DNA of 46,601 nt from assembly GCA_025354165.1 (NCBI GenBank), contig JANXNI010000020.1, forward strand, positions 1-46,601, written 5' to 3'. Of the stretch, positions 16,669-27,899 are shown in pieces (within the stretch, counting starts at the first letter, position 1; each line of letters starts with the position of its first letter). The notes beneath the pieces are model-generated. The model was not told the origin of the DNA. It was given only the letters and a program-made list of their open reading frames with translations, and ran no database searches. The position numbers were made by a program, and so were the translations under genes. Source of the DNA: Burkholderiales bacterium (GTDB lineage: Bacteria; Pseudomonadota; Gammaproteobacteria; Burkholderiales; Casimicrobiaceae).

Positions 16669-18603
16669 TTACTTGGATTCGATGACAGCGGTTTCGCTGT
16701 CAACTGTAGGCACCGCTACGCCAGAACTGCCACCGCGCCAGATCGTGCCAATCGAAATCTTTTCGAGCTTTTTCTTCGTGCCGTAAACGAGGTTCACGAT
16801 GCCGCGTGAGAAGAACACGGCGGAGAACATCGAGGTCAGAATGCCTAAGCAATGCACGACTGCGAAACCCTTGATCGGACCCGAACCGAAAGTGAATAGT
16901 GCAATACCGGCGATCAGCGTGGTGATATTCGAGTCAAGAATGGTCGCCCAGGCACGGTCAAAACCCAGGGAGATGGCTTCCTGCGGCTTCGCGCCGCCGC
17001 GCAGCTCTTCACGAATCCGCTCGTTGATCAACACGTTGGCGTCAATCGCCATACCCAGCGTAAGCGCGATAGCCGCGATACCCGGCAGCGTCAGCGTCGC
17101 CTGCAACATCGACAACAGCGCGATGAGCAGCAGCAGATTCACCGAAAGCGCGAGCGTCGAGATCAGGCCCATAATCGCGTAATACAAACAGATGAATGCG
17201 GCCAGCACAACGAAGCCCCATGTCACCGAATGGAAGCCGCGATCGATGTTCTCTGCACCAAGGCTTGGGCCGACGGTGCGCTCTTCGATGATTTCCATCG
17301 GTGCGGCGATTGAACCTGAACGAATCAGGAGCGCTATGTCGCTCGTCTCGCGGGTTGACATGCGGCCCGTAATCTGAAAATTGCTACCCAATTCGCTTTG
17401 AATGGTCGGCGCGGTGATGACCTCGGCTTTGCCTTTTTCGATCAGGATAATCGCCATGCGGTTGCCGACGTTTTGCCCCGTGACCTCGCGCAATATGCGA
17501 GCGCCCTGACCGTCGGTGTTGATGCGCACAATTGGCTGATTGTTCTGTCCATCAAATGCGGGTTCGGCACCGTTGATGCGCTCACCCGTGATGATGTATT
17601 GCTTCTTGACCAGAATCTGACCGCCATCGCGATCATTCATGAGCTCGGTGCCGAACGGAACGTTGCCATTTTGCGCAGCTTGCAGTGACGCGCTGTTCTT
17701 GCTGGCGTCGGCCTCCACCAGACGCAGTTCCAGCGTACCAGTGCGACCAATCACGTCTTTCAAACGGGCAGGATCAGATGCACCCGGCACCTGAATCACG
17801 ATGCGATCCGTGCCCTGACGTTGAATGATCGGCTCGGTCAGGCCCAGTGCGTTGATGCGGTTGCCGAGCACCTTCTGGTTTTGCTCGATGGCGGCGTCGG
17901 CCAGTTTTTTCTTGGCCTCTTCCTTGAGCGTGACGATGAGGCGCAAATCCTGCGCCGCACCGTCTTCCTTGATTAGCAGATCGTTGTTGCTTTCGCCGAT
18001 GGCCCGCGAGCCTTTTTCGCGTTCGGCCGGATCGCTAAATTTGATTGCGATGGTGTCGCCTGCTTTGTCGACGCCGTTGTACTGAACCTTTTTCTCGCGC
18101 AGCAAGCCGCGAATATCAGCCGCGTTGCGATCTGCCGCACGATCCAGTGCGCCCTTCATGTCGACCTGCATCAGGAAGTGCACGCCACCGCGCAAATCGA
18201 GGCCCAGCGACATCGGTTTCGCGTTGATCGACTGCATCCAGTGTGGTGTGGTCGATTCGTTGGTGAGCGCGATGATGTAGTTGCCCGACCCGTCGGACGA
18301 ACCGGCATTCAGGTCTTGCAGAAGCAGCGCTTTGGCTTTCGACTGGGCATCGGTATCGCCACGGGCAAAGCGCACATGCACGCCATTCGCCGGATCAAGC
18401 TCGGAGGACGTCGGCGCGAGGCCAGCGCCCTTCAGCGTCTTCTCAACGCGTTCGAGCAGCGACGCATCGAGGCGGACGGACGGCTTGTTGGTCGACACCT
18501 GCACCGCAGGCACCTGCGGGAAGACGTTGGGCAAAGTGTAGAAAAGACCGATCACAATCGCGAAGATCATGACCAAGTATTTCCAGAGTGGGTAGCGGTT
18601 CAT
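16669..18603 (-). CDS. secD: Protein translocase subunit SecD
   Basis: SecD is the larger partner of SecF in the accessory translocase. The 644-aa protein starts with a membrane helix (LVMIFAIVIGLFYTLPNVFP). It then shows the LGLDLRGGVHFLMQVD motif of the P1 domain and QNVGNRMAIIL. The C-terminal RND-like membrane domain follows, with GMAIDANVLINERIREELRG, the site carrying the conserved Asp and Arg used in proton transport. Full length for the family. It lies downstream of yajC. Confidence 0.96.
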   Translation of the reverse strand: MNRYPLWKYLVMIFAIVIGLFYTLPNVFPQVPAVQVSTNKPSVRLDASLLERVEKTLKGAGLAPTSSELDPANGVHVRFARGDTDAQSKAKALLLQDLNAGSSDGSGNYIIALTNESTTPHWMQSINAKPMSLGLDLRGGVHFLMQVDMKGALDRAADRNAADIRGLLREKKVQYNGVDKAGDTIAIKFSDPAEREKGSRAIGESNNDLLIKEDGAAQDLRLIVTLKEEAKKKLADAAIEQNQKVLGNRINALGLTEPIIQRQGTDRIVIQVPGASDPARLKDVIGRTGTLELRLVEADASKNSASLQAAQNGNVPFGTELMNDRDGGQILVKKQYIITGERINGAEPAFDGQNNQPIVRINTDGQGARILREVTGQNVGNRMAIILIEKGKAEVITAPTIQSELGSNFQITGRMSTRETSDIALLIRSGSIAAPMEIIEERTVGPSLGAENIDRGFHSVTWGFVVLAAFICLYYAIMGLISTLALSVNLLLLIALLSMLQATLTLPGIAAIALTLGMAIDANVLINERIREELRGGAKPQEAISLGFDRAWATILDSNITTLIAGIALFTFGSGPIKGFAVVHCLGILTSMFSAVFFSRGIVNLVYGTKKKLEKISIGTIWRGGSSGVAVPTVDSETAVIESK

Positions 18604-18719
18604 AGGCTTGAGCCCTATGCGAAAGATTGGGTGCAGGTTGGGATGATTTGAGTCATCGCAACCGGGAAAGCTTCGTCATCCCACCCCGGTCGAAACCGGA
18701 GTGCCGGAGTCAGAAAAAA

Positions 18720-19046
18720 CTAGATTTGCTTCAGCGAGCCTTTGGGCAGAAGCGCCGTCACCGCATTGCGCTGAAACGCGATCTCGGTTGCGCCGCCCAC
18801 TTGCAGCGTGACGTAGTTGTCGTCGAGCTTGACGACCTTGCCAACAATGCCACCTGCGGTGACGCATTCGTCGCCCTTTTGCAGCGCAGCCATCATCGCT
18901 TTTTGCTCTTTCGCGCGCTTTTGTTGCGGACGAATCAGCAGAAAGTAAAAAACAACAAAGATGCCCACCATCGGGAGCAGTGACAGGAACTCATTCCCGC
19001 CCGCGCCGCCGCCAAACAGTGATTGCGCGTGTGCAGTACCAAACAT
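18720..19046 (-). CDS. yajC: Sec translocase accessory protein YajC
   Basis: A 108-aa single-span membrane protein that associates with SecDF. The membrane helix FLSLLPMVGIFVVFYFLLIR is followed by RPQQKRAKEQKAM, the family signature, and the cytoplasmic beta-rich part containing ECVTAGGIVGKVVKLDD. TTG 19064 is an in-frame alternative, but ATG 19046 gives the normal N-terminus and has GAGGG upstream. The normal upstream neighbour tgt is 2.8 kb away here because two other genes lie between. Confidence 0.94.
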   Translation of the reverse strand: MFGTAHAQSLFGGGAGGNEFLSLLPMVGIFVVFYFLLIRPQQKRAKEQKAMMAALQKGDECVTAGGIVGKVVKLDDNYVTLQVGGATEIAFQRNAVTALLPKGSLKQI

Positions 19047-19399
19047 GGGAGAAACCCTCGTCAAATCAAAAAGTTAACCTTGGATTGTAGCGGGCGACGG
19101 ATGGTTGCCCGGATGGACAGGTGACAAGCAACTTTTTTCTATAAGCGCCATCGAATGTGGGCTGGCGTCTGCATTCGCTATATGTCGACAAACGACAAAA
19201 TACCGATCCAGCCCCCGTGCAACCGACCTTTTATCGAAAAAGCCACTCATTGGCGACACACCGCAATTTCCGCCAGCGAGCACGACACTGCTCGCCTCCT
19301 GAACGGTTGGCGCAGCCTCTATTCTTTTGCGCTTCGCGATGGACTACGCGGCGGGCACGCATTTGCGCAACTTCGCGCCCTACAACCTGTCGGTAAGGA
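19047..19399. other. Intergenic region upstream of yajC
   Basis: About 350 bases between the PrpD-like gene and yajC, both leftward. No gene is supported. A yajC promoter is expected here since the operon is interrupted; on the minus strand TACAAT near 19080-19085 could serve as a -10 box, but the -35 is weak. Confidence 0.4.
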
Positions 19400-20776
19400 C
19401 TACGCCTGCGGCACGGCCAATCGCACCAATGCACGCACGTCGTGGGCGCTTTCCAATGCCCAGGATGCATCCATCAACGGACGCAGCGCAGCCCCACCGA
19501 GCACCAGCTCAACCAGCGCAGAAAACTTGCGCTCCAGATCGGCGTCGGTCAGCGGTCGTTGCAGCGAACCAATCGCGTGCTCCACGTGAACCGCTTTACG
19601 CGACCCGTCTTTCATCACAGCCACTGCGCGCACTTCGGCCTCATCAATCGACGGATCAACAGTCGCGACCACCTTGCGGCGGATCGCCACCACGTCCGCG
19701 CGATTGACCAGCGCATCGTCGAACTCGCCTTCGCCCGCGTGTCCGAACAACAAGCCCGCCGCGCAGCCGTGATAAACGCTGAACTTCGCTTCGAGCCCGT
19801 CCTTCGGCTCTTTTTTTCCGGTGAGTTCGAGCACCAACGAATGTACGGCGATTTCGATGCGCTCAACGTCGTCAGCGTTCACACCCGCCGCCCGAAGTTG
19901 CGAGCAGGCATCAATCGCCGGGTGAATAACAATGCCGCAGGCAAACGGCTTGTACGTGTTGAATGAAATTTCAAAGCGCGAGCCGAGTTCATCGGTGATT
20001 TCGTTCCAGTCACATTTGGTCGATGCCACCTGCATGAAACCGCGCGGAGCCTCCAGCGCGCGCTTGCTGGCCGTGAAGCCCTCACGCGCCAGCAACGCCG
20101 CAAGCAAGCCAGCGCGCGCCGCAGCGCCCGGGTGAAACGGCTTGGTCATGGTTCCGAATTGTTCGCGCAGACCGACGGGCGTGGACGCGGCAATCCCGAG
20201 CGCCATTTGCGTGTGCTCGGCATCGAGCTCGAGCAGGCGCGAACATGCGGCGGCTGCGCCCAGCATTCCAGTCGAGCCCGTGATATGCCAGCCACGGTCA
20301 TAGTGATCGGGATACATCGCATTGCCAACGCGACAGGCGACGTCAATGCCAAGCACCAATGAATCAATCACGGCGCGACCGCTGGCACCCGTCACTTCAG
20401 CCAGCGCAAGCGCCGCCGAGGCAACCGGCCCCGCCGGATGAATAATCGTTTTCAGGTGCGTGTCATCGAAGTCGAACGTGTGCGACGTGATGCCATTAAT
20501 GAGCGCCGCGCCCGCCATGTCGATGCGTTCTTTGCGTCCGAGCACCGTCGCTTGCGGCGCAGGCTGCATTATGGCCAGCGCACGCAGCGCAGCATCGGCG
20601 GCTTCGTGATGCGCCGCGCCAATGGCGCAACCGAGCCAGTTGAAAAACGTACGATGCGCCTCGTGATCCACCGCATCGCTCCAGCCTCGCGACGGATGAT
20701 TCGCTACGAATTCAGCGAGCGTTCGAGTGATGGGAGGCGGGTTGTGGTCGGCGGTGACCTGGGTGTTGCGTGCCAT
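19400..20776 (-). CDS. MmgE/PrpD family protein
   Basis: A 458-aa member of the MmgE/PrpD family (2-methylcitrate dehydratase and cis-aconitate decarboxylase type). Signatures include TFFNWLGCAIGAAHHEAADA, INGITSHTFDFDDTH with the conserved DFDDTH, and GFDVACRVG-like LVLGIDVACRVGNAMYPDHY. The HITGSTGMLGAAAACSRLL and FHPGAAARAGLLAALLA blocks are also typical. With the Bug protein just upstream (eight bases apart) this looks like a two-gene module for uptake or breakdown of a small organic acid. The substrate is unknown, since no methylcitrate synthase lies nearby. ATG 20776 is chosen over TTG 20779. Confidence 0.87.
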   Translation of the reverse strand: MARNTQVTADHNPPPITRTLAEFVANHPSRGWSDAVDHEAHRTFFNWLGCAIGAAHHEAADAALRALAIMQPAPQATVLGRKERIDMAGAALINGITSHTFDFDDTHLKTIIHPAGPVASAALALAEVTGASGRAVIDSLVLGIDVACRVGNAMYPDHYDRGWHITGSTGMLGAAAACSRLLELDAEHTQMALGIAASTPVGLREQFGTMTKPFHPGAAARAGLLAALLAREGFTASKRALEAPRGFMQVASTKCDWNEITDELGSRFEISFNTYKPFACGIVIHPAIDACSQLRAAGVNADDVERIEIAVHSLVLELTGKKEPKDGLEAKFSVYHGCAAGLLFGHAGEGEFDDALVNRADVVAIRRKVVATVDPSIDEAEVRAVAVMKDGSRKAVHVEHAIGSLQRPLTDADLERKFSALVELVLGGAALRPLMDASWALESAHDVRALVRLAVPQA

Positions 20777-20784
20777 CAAGTGCT

Positions 20785-21759
20785 CTATGTATTAATTTCA
20801 ATATTGCGTTCGCGAACCAGTTTTGTCCAGCGATCAACCTCGGCCGCAATGAATGCGGCAAATTCCGCACTGGTCATCGGCATCGGTTCTAGCGCCTCAG
20901 ACGAGAGCCGTTCACGCAGTTCAGGCGTGCTGATTGCTTTGTTGATTTCGGCGTTCAATCGCTCAACGATGGGCGGGGGCATTTTTGCTGGCCCGACGAT
21001 GCCGTACCACTGCACCGCCGTGAAACCTCTGTAGCCCAGCTCTTCAAACGTTGGTACGTCGGGCAACGCCGGGTGGCGCTTGCTTCCAGTCACGGCAAGG
21101 GGTCGCAATTTGCCACCCTTGATGTGCTGCAAGGCGGCGGCGAGACCGGGCATCATGAATTGGGTTTGTCCACCGAGCACGTCAGTGATGGCAGGCGTGA
21201 TGCCACGATACGGCGCGTGTGTGGCCTGAAAGTCAGCTGCGAGTTTGAACTGCTCAACCAGCAAATGTGTAAGCGAGCCTTGCCCCGAAGTGCCAAAGCT
21301 AAGCGGCGATTTCTTCGCAAGCGTCACGAAGTCTTTGAGCGTGTTCGCCGCGACGCCCGAACCTACTACGAACACGTTTGGCGTGCCCGCCACCATCGCA
21401 ATCGCAGTGAAATCCTTCACTGCGTTGTAGGGAATGTTCCTCATCGCGGGATTCGTGCCGTGCGTTGCGACGTAGCCCAGCATCAAGGTATAGCCATCGG
21501 GTGCGGCGCGTAGGGTTGCCTGTGATGCGATCACGCCACCGCCACCGCTCATGTTGTCTACGATGAATGCTTGTCCGAGCGCCTTTTGCAGGCGTTCTGC
21601 GACTGTGCGCGCGACGAGATCGACGCCGCCGCCAGGGGCGACGGGCGCTATGATTTTTACGGTGTGTGTTGGATAAGCGGCTGGCTGCGCGCTGCCATAC
21701 CCGCTAGCGGTGACTGCGCATACTGCGAGCGCGCTCTTAGAAAACTGTCGGCGATTCAT
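20785..21759 (-). CDS. Bug/TctC-family periplasmic solute-binding protein
   Basis: A 324-aa exported binding protein of the Bug family, very abundant in Bordetella and related Burkholderiales, which bind carboxylates. It has an N-terminal signal (MNRRQFSKSALAVCAVTASG) with a twin-arginine-like RRQFSK motif. The body shows the family patterns VKIIAPVAPGGGVDLVARTV and FAAFIAAEVDRWTKLVRERN. GGAGG lies five bases before ATG 21759; the upstream in-frame extension is encoded by a REP-like repeat and is not real. No TctAB permease is next to it. Confidence 0.9.
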   Translation of the reverse strand: MNRRQFSKSALAVCAVTASGYGSAQPAAYPTHTVKIIAPVAPGGGVDLVARTVAERLQKALGQAFIVDNMSGGGGVIASQATLRAAPDGYTLMLGYVATHGTNPAMRNIPYNAVKDFTAIAMVAGTPNVFVVGSGVAANTLKDFVTLAKKSPLSFGTSGQGSLTHLLVEQFKLAADFQATHAPYRGITPAITDVLGGQTQFMMPGLAAALQHIKGGKLRPLAVTGSKRHPALPDVPTFEELGYRGFTAVQWYGIVGPAKMPPPIVERLNAEINKAISTPELRERLSSEALEPMPMTSAEFAAFIAAEVDRWTKLVRERNIEINT

Positions 21760-21799
21760 CTTGCCTCCAAAACTACTTTTATGCATGAACTTTTCAACG

Positions 21800-21861
21800 G
21801 TAGGCGCGGCGAAAGCCGCAAACCCGGTGACCCGAGCATTAGCGGTTTTCGCGGCGCCTAC
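21800..21861. repeat. REP-like inverted repeat between tgt and the Bug gene
   Basis: GTAGGCGCGGCGAAAGCCGC (21800-21819) and its imperfect inverse GCGGTTTTCGCGGCGCCTAC (21842-21861) form a long hairpin with a few mismatches. The outer GTAGG(C/A)GC resembles the REP unit at 11464-11530. It sits at the junction where the Bug-PrpD pair separates tgt from yajC. Confidence 0.7.
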
Positions 21862-21874
21862 AGAGGATTCGCAT

Positions 21875-24027
<2,153 letters not shown>

Positions 24028-24164
24028 TTGACCGGCGCTCCATGAAAAATAAAGGAAACCCCGGGCTTCGCTCTACGTCGAAGACGGCGCCTGCGAGAGC
24101 GAGCGAAACCATGAATCGGGGTGACCTGAATTGTATTCGCCGCCCGATTCATGGCGGCGAGGCG

Positions 24165-25106
24165 CTACTTGTTGGACTCAGCGGGCGGCGGCGTTGGCAA
24201 AGTGCGCACGTTGCCGATTTCGACTGAACTACTCTGGTTGGTCACCGCTTTGAGTGCAGAGGTTTCAACAAAGCGCTCCACATGCGCCGCGAGTTCATCC
24301 GGTGTGAATGCCGCCATCACGTCAAGTGCCGCGGACTCCTTGTTCACAATCTTGCGAAAGTCGTAGCGCGACTCTGACTTGATCACTTTCATCGTTTTGG
24401 CGTCGAGCGTCGTCACCTGAACATAGAAAAATGGCGCAACAAAACGGCGCGATCGGGTACTCTCGCGGTCGGTGGTCTCAGCCTCATCCGGCATCAGTCC
24501 ATCATCGAACGCAGACTCCATGAGCGGCCCCAGAGGTTGCACGTAAATGCCAATCCCCGCGAGCTTGCTGCCCATGCCCTGACGCTCCGCCATCAGCCAT
24601 TTCGGGATCACGACGATGATCTGGTCCCAGTCTTTCCGCGCAGGGTTTGTCTCCATCAAATCGAGCACGCGTTTCATGGTCAGCGCCTCGCGATCCTGCG
24701 GCAATGCAGCCTGAATCGCCATGTCCGCGCGCACCGCAAGGAACACGCGATTGGAGTCGGGATACTCGGCCGCGACCGCGCGATCCAGCCCGCGCAGCAC
24801 GGCGTGATTCAGCGCCTGGTCAGGCACGGTTAGTGATTGCCGAGTGAAGTTTTCGAGATGCGAGCCGACCTGCTCTTTTTGCCGCACCATTTGAAACTGG
24901 TCGCCCACAGCGGAGACCAGCGCGAAGGTCTTTCCAGTTGCGGGCGCGGTAGGCGGCGCTGTTGCGGGTACGGTCGACGGCGATGACGGCGCGACCGTTG
25001 TCTGCGCGTTCGCGGCCGGAAACGTGGCGAGCGACATCAGCACAGCAACGGCGCACATTGTGCGACGTGCGCGGTCAATCGTGCGGGAGAAAGAGGGTTG
25101 CTGCAT
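24165..25106 (-). CDS. Exported protein of unknown function
   Basis: A 313-aa protein with a signal peptide (basic MQQPSFSRTIDRARR, hydrophobic MCAVAVLMSLATFPA, cleavage near ANAQ) and a Pro/Thr/Ser-rich linker. The mature part contains DRAVAAEYPDSNRVFLAVRA, RKDWDQIIVVIPKWLMAERQ and RFVAPFFYVQVTTLDAKTMK, with no motif that I recognise. The family is unnamed to me. ATG 25106 has AGGA at good spacing; an upstream ATG (25142) is less likely. It reads in the same direction as queA, 137 bases upstream. Confidence 0.75.
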   Translation of the reverse strand: MQQPSFSRTIDRARRTMCAVAVLMSLATFPAANAQTTVAPSSPSTVPATAPPTAPATGKTFALVSAVGDQFQMVRQKEQVGSHLENFTRQSLTVPDQALNHAVLRGLDRAVAAEYPDSNRVFLAVRADMAIQAALPQDREALTMKRVLDLMETNPARKDWDQIIVVIPKWLMAERQGMGSKLAGIGIYVQPLGPLMESAFDDGLMPDEAETTDRESTRSRRFVAPFFYVQVTTLDAKTMKVIKSESRYDFRKIVNKESAALDVMAAFTPDELAAHVERFVETSALKAVTNQSSSVEIGNVRTLPTPPPAESNK

Positions 25107-25529
25107 GGCGTGATCCTTTATCTGGCGACGTGCGGTTTTCATTGGTTGCCAGTGTCGGAGAAACCCATGTGAACTGCATCCGGTGTGCGACGAACGACGG
25201 TAAAGACGCCGCCAGTCGCATATTGGTTGCCAAATCACCGGCCGCTGGCTGCCAATGCAAAATTTTCACGAATGGAAAATCAACGCGGTGACGTGAATGC
25301 TCTGCTTGATGCCGCGAAAGAAACGGATCCGGTCGTCGCAACATGGGTGAAAGCACTTTTTCGTCACTTCTGGCGATAATTATCGAAATCAAAAGTGGTG
25401 AGCAAATGTTTATCAGCTTTTCAACACAATGGTGTTTTCACGAGGGCTATAAGCAAATATGGCAACAAGTCGGTTTATGACATTTATCGGCATTATGCCC
25501 CTAGTGGACGCCATTTGCTGCAAAAGCTG
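25107..25529. other. Intergenic region with a doubtful small frame
   Basis: About 420 bases between two leftward genes. The only protein-like frame is + strand 25272-25379, 35 codons ending TDPVVATWVKALFRHFWR, without a ribosome site; I do not call it. The stretch 25370-25500 is AT-rich, and a small hairpin (AACAC/GTGTT near 25422-25435) could weakly end transcripts. Confidence 0.35.
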
Positions 25530-26660
25530 TTAAGCCGAGCCCCACACTTCACGCGCTGTTTCTACCACCAGCTGCAGCTTGGCGCGCTGCGCTTCCACCG
25601 CAATATCGTTGCCATGCACGGTGCTGGAGAAACCGCATTGCGGCGACAGCGCCAACTGGCTCATTGGCGCGTACTTTGCTGCTTCATCAATCCGGCGCTT
25701 GAGATCGTCCTTGTTTTCCAGCACGCCAAGCTTGGTGGTGACAAGCCCGAGCACGACGGTCTTGCCTTTTGGCAAAAATCGCAACGGCTTGAAGTCACCC
25801 GAACGCGCGTCGTCGTACTCAAGAAAATACGCATCCACATTCATCTCGGACAGCAACGCCTCCGCCACCGGTTCATAGCTGCCAGACGCGGCCCAGGTGC
25901 TTTTGAAATTGCCGCGACAGAGGTGCACCGCCAGCGTCATACCTAGGGGCTTTTGCGCAACGACTTTGTTGATGAATGCGGCGTAGCGGTGCGGCAATTC
26001 GTCGGGATCATCGCCGCGCGAACGGGCGGCTTCGCGCATTTTGTCGTCGCAGAGGTAAGCAAGGTTGGTGTCATCCATCTGCACATAGGTGCAACCCGCC
26101 GCAGCGAGCGAGCGCAGCTCGTCGCCGTACGCCTGCGCGACGTCGTCGTAGAACACCGGATCAAGCTCGGGGTAGTGCTGCTTGCTGATGCCCGCACGAC
26201 CGCCGCGAAAGTGCAGCATCGTCGGCGACGGGATCGTCACTTTTGGCGTGTTGCCCGCACCAACTTGGCTCTTCAAATACTGAAAGTCCGCGAGCTGAAT
26301 GTCTTTCACATGGCGCACTTTGTCGACCACGCGCATCACCGGCGGTGCAAGTTCCATCGTGCCGTCGGGCTTTTGAATGGTGAACGGTTCCGCGGTATCG
26401 ACGCCCCCCAGCTGCGCCAAAAAATCAATGTGAAAGTAGGTACGGCGGAACTCACCGTCGGTGATGGATTTGAGACCGACACCTTCCTGAAAAGCAACGA
26501 TGTCGGCGATTGCCTTGTCTTCAACGGCGCGCAATTCAGCGGCACTGATTTCGCCTTTTGCTTTTTTCTCGCGCGCATCGAGCAGAAATTTGGGGCGTAA
26601 GAAGCTGCCGACGTGGTCGTAGCGGGCGGGAAGTGCAGAGGTGTTTGCTGTGTTTGTCAT
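25530..26660 (-). CDS. MetE C-terminal-domain-like cobalamin-independent methyltransferase
   Basis: A 376-aa protein of the short YxjG type, equivalent to the catalytic C-terminal domain of MetE (5-methyltetrahydropteroyltriglutamate-homocysteine methyltransferase) without the N-terminal duplicate. Zinc ligands are visible: HLC in VHLCRGNF, Glu in YFLEYDDARSGDF and Cys in LSPQCGFSS. Substrate-facing blocks SITDGEFRRTYFHIDFLAQL and YVQMDDTNLAYL are also present. AAGGAG precedes ATG 26660. It is divergent from vanA, and a VanR-like palindrome lies at 26711-26720, so it may be co-regulated with vanillate demethylation. Confidence 0.87.
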   Translation of the reverse strand: MTNTANTSALPARYDHVGSFLRPKFLLDAREKKAKGEISAAELRAVEDKAIADIVAFQEGVGLKSITDGEFRRTYFHIDFLAQLGGVDTAEPFTIQKPDGTMELAPPVMRVVDKVRHVKDIQLADFQYLKSQVGAGNTPKVTIPSPTMLHFRGGRAGISKQHYPELDPVFYDDVAQAYGDELRSLAAAGCTYVQMDDTNLAYLCDDKMREAARSRGDDPDELPHRYAAFINKVVAQKPLGMTLAVHLCRGNFKSTWAASGSYEPVAEALLSEMNVDAYFLEYDDARSGDFKPLRFLPKGKTVVLGLVTTKLGVLENKDDLKRRIDEAAKYAPMSQLALSPQCGFSSTVHGNDIAVEAQRAKLQLVVETAREVWGSA

Positions 26661-26710
26661 GATGATTTCTCCTTCGGGCGATCATAACAGCGTACCCATT
26701 TAGGACATTG

Positions 26711-26720
26711 ATGTATACAA
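26711..26720. promoter_or_regulatory. Putative VanR operator, distal copy
   Basis: ATGTATACAA contains the perfect palindrome TGTATACA (26712-26719), a good fit to GntR/FCD-type operators. It lies about 50 bases upstream of the divergent methyltransferase gene start. Confidence 0.6.
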
Positions 26721-26773
26721 AATAAGGCTGCACACAAAAATATTCGGTCGTATTCGCCACAAAATCAGATTTG

Positions 26774-26783
26774 TTGTATACAT
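26774..26783. promoter_or_regulatory. Putative VanR operator, vanA-proximal copy
   Basis: TTGTATACAT, the inverse of the distal copy, with core TGTATACA at 26775-26782. The two cores are 63 bases apart (about six helical turns), placing them on the same DNA face. This copy ends ten bases before the vanA ATG, so binding would block transcription. Confidence 0.65.
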
Positions 26784-26792
26784 TGCGTATTC

Positions 26793-27899
26793 ATGAATGA
26801 CGCAAATTCCTCTTTCCCACAAAACGCTTGGTACGCCGCCGCCTACGACGTGGAGATAGGACGCACGCTGCTCGCCCGCACGATCTGCAACGTGGCGATG
26901 GTGATGTTTCGCAAGCTGGATGGGGCGCTCGCCGTGCTGGAGGACGCTTGCTGGCATCGGCTGCTGCCGCTGTCGATGGGGCGACTCGACGGTGACGAGT
27001 TGACCTGCGGCTATCACGGTCTTGTGTACAACGCGTCGGGTCGCTGCACCCACATGCCGAGTCAGGAGACATTGAATCCGTCGGCCTGCGTGCGCGCTTT
27101 TCCGGTCGTGGAACGGCACCGACTGGTGTGGGTGTGGCCGGGCGATGCGGCGCTGGCCGACCCAGCGCTGATTCCCGACTGGCACTGGAACGACGACCCG
27201 GCGTGGGCGGGTGACGGCAAGATGATTCATGTGAAGTGCGACTATCGACTGGTGGTCGACAACCTGATGGATCTGACCCACGAGGCGTTTGTGCACGGCG
27301 GAAGCATTGGTTCACGTGAAGTCGCGGAAGCGCCGTTTCAGGCGACGCATGGCGACGGCACCGCCACCGTCACACGATGGATGGAGAACGTTCAGGCTCC
27401 GCCGTTCTGGGCCGGGCAGATCAAGCGTGCCCGACAGTACGACGGCGCGGTGGATCGCTGGCAGATCATCCACTTTGAAGCACCGTGCACCGTGACCATT
27501 GACGTTGGTGTCGCCGAAGCGGGCTGCGGTGCGCGCGAGGGTGATCGCAGTCGCGGCGTCAACGGCTATGTGCTCAACACCATCACCCCCGAGACCGACA
27601 CAACGTGTCATTACTTCTGGGCATTCGCCCGCAATTACTGCGTGGGCGAGCAACGCCTGACCCATGAACTTCGCGAAGGCGTCGCTCACATTTTTCGCGA
27701 AGATGAGGCGGTGCTCGAAGCGCAGCAGCTCGCGATTGACCGACACCCAGATCATCGCTTTTACAACCTGAACATTGACGCTGGATCGATGTGGGCACGG
27801 CGAAAAATTGATGACATGTTGGCGCGCAAAGCCGCCCCAATTTCAGCCCACTCGACCGTGGCCACCCTTCCAATGATTCCAATCAGGCGAGTCGCATGA
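26793..27899 (+). CDS. vanA: Vanillate O-demethylase oxygenase subunit
   Basis: VanA is the Rieske non-haem iron oxygenase that converts vanillate to protocatechuate and formaldehyde. The 368-aa protein has the Rieske cluster ligands in CWHRLLPLSMGRLDGDELTC and GYHGL (CxH, then CxxH), and the mononuclear iron site in NLMDLTHEAFVHGGSIGS (Asp and two His). HVKCDYRLVVDNLMDLTHEA is typical of VanA. It starts shortly after the operator and overlaps vanR by four bases. The reductase partner vanB lies just beyond vanR. Closely related oxygenases act on other methoxylated aromatics. Confidence 0.88.
   Translation: MNDANSSFPQNAWYAAAYDVEIGRTLLARTICNVAMVMFRKLDGALAVLEDACWHRLLPLSMGRLDGDELTCGYHGLVYNASGRCTHMPSQETLNPSACVRAFPVVERHRLVWVWPGDAALADPALIPDWHWNDDPAWAGDGKMIHVKCDYRLVVDNLMDLTHEAFVHGGSIGSREVAEAPFQATHGDGTATVTRWMENVQAPPFWAGQIKRARQYDGAVDRWQIIHFEAPCTVTIDVGVAEAGCGAREGDRSRGVNGYVLNTITPETDTTCHYFWAFARNYCVGEQRLTHELREGVAHIFREDEAVLEAQQLAIDRHPDHRFYNLNIDAGSMWARRKIDDMLARKAAPISAHSTVATLPMIPIRRVA

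Noticed and set aside
25272-25379. 35-codon + strand frame
   Set aside because: It looks protein-like (TDPVVATWVKALFRHFWR), but it is very short and lacks a ribosome site.
25395-25946. 183-codon + strand frame overlapping the methyltransferase
   Set aside because: It is the antisense shadow of the MetE-like gene, whose motifs are unmistakable.
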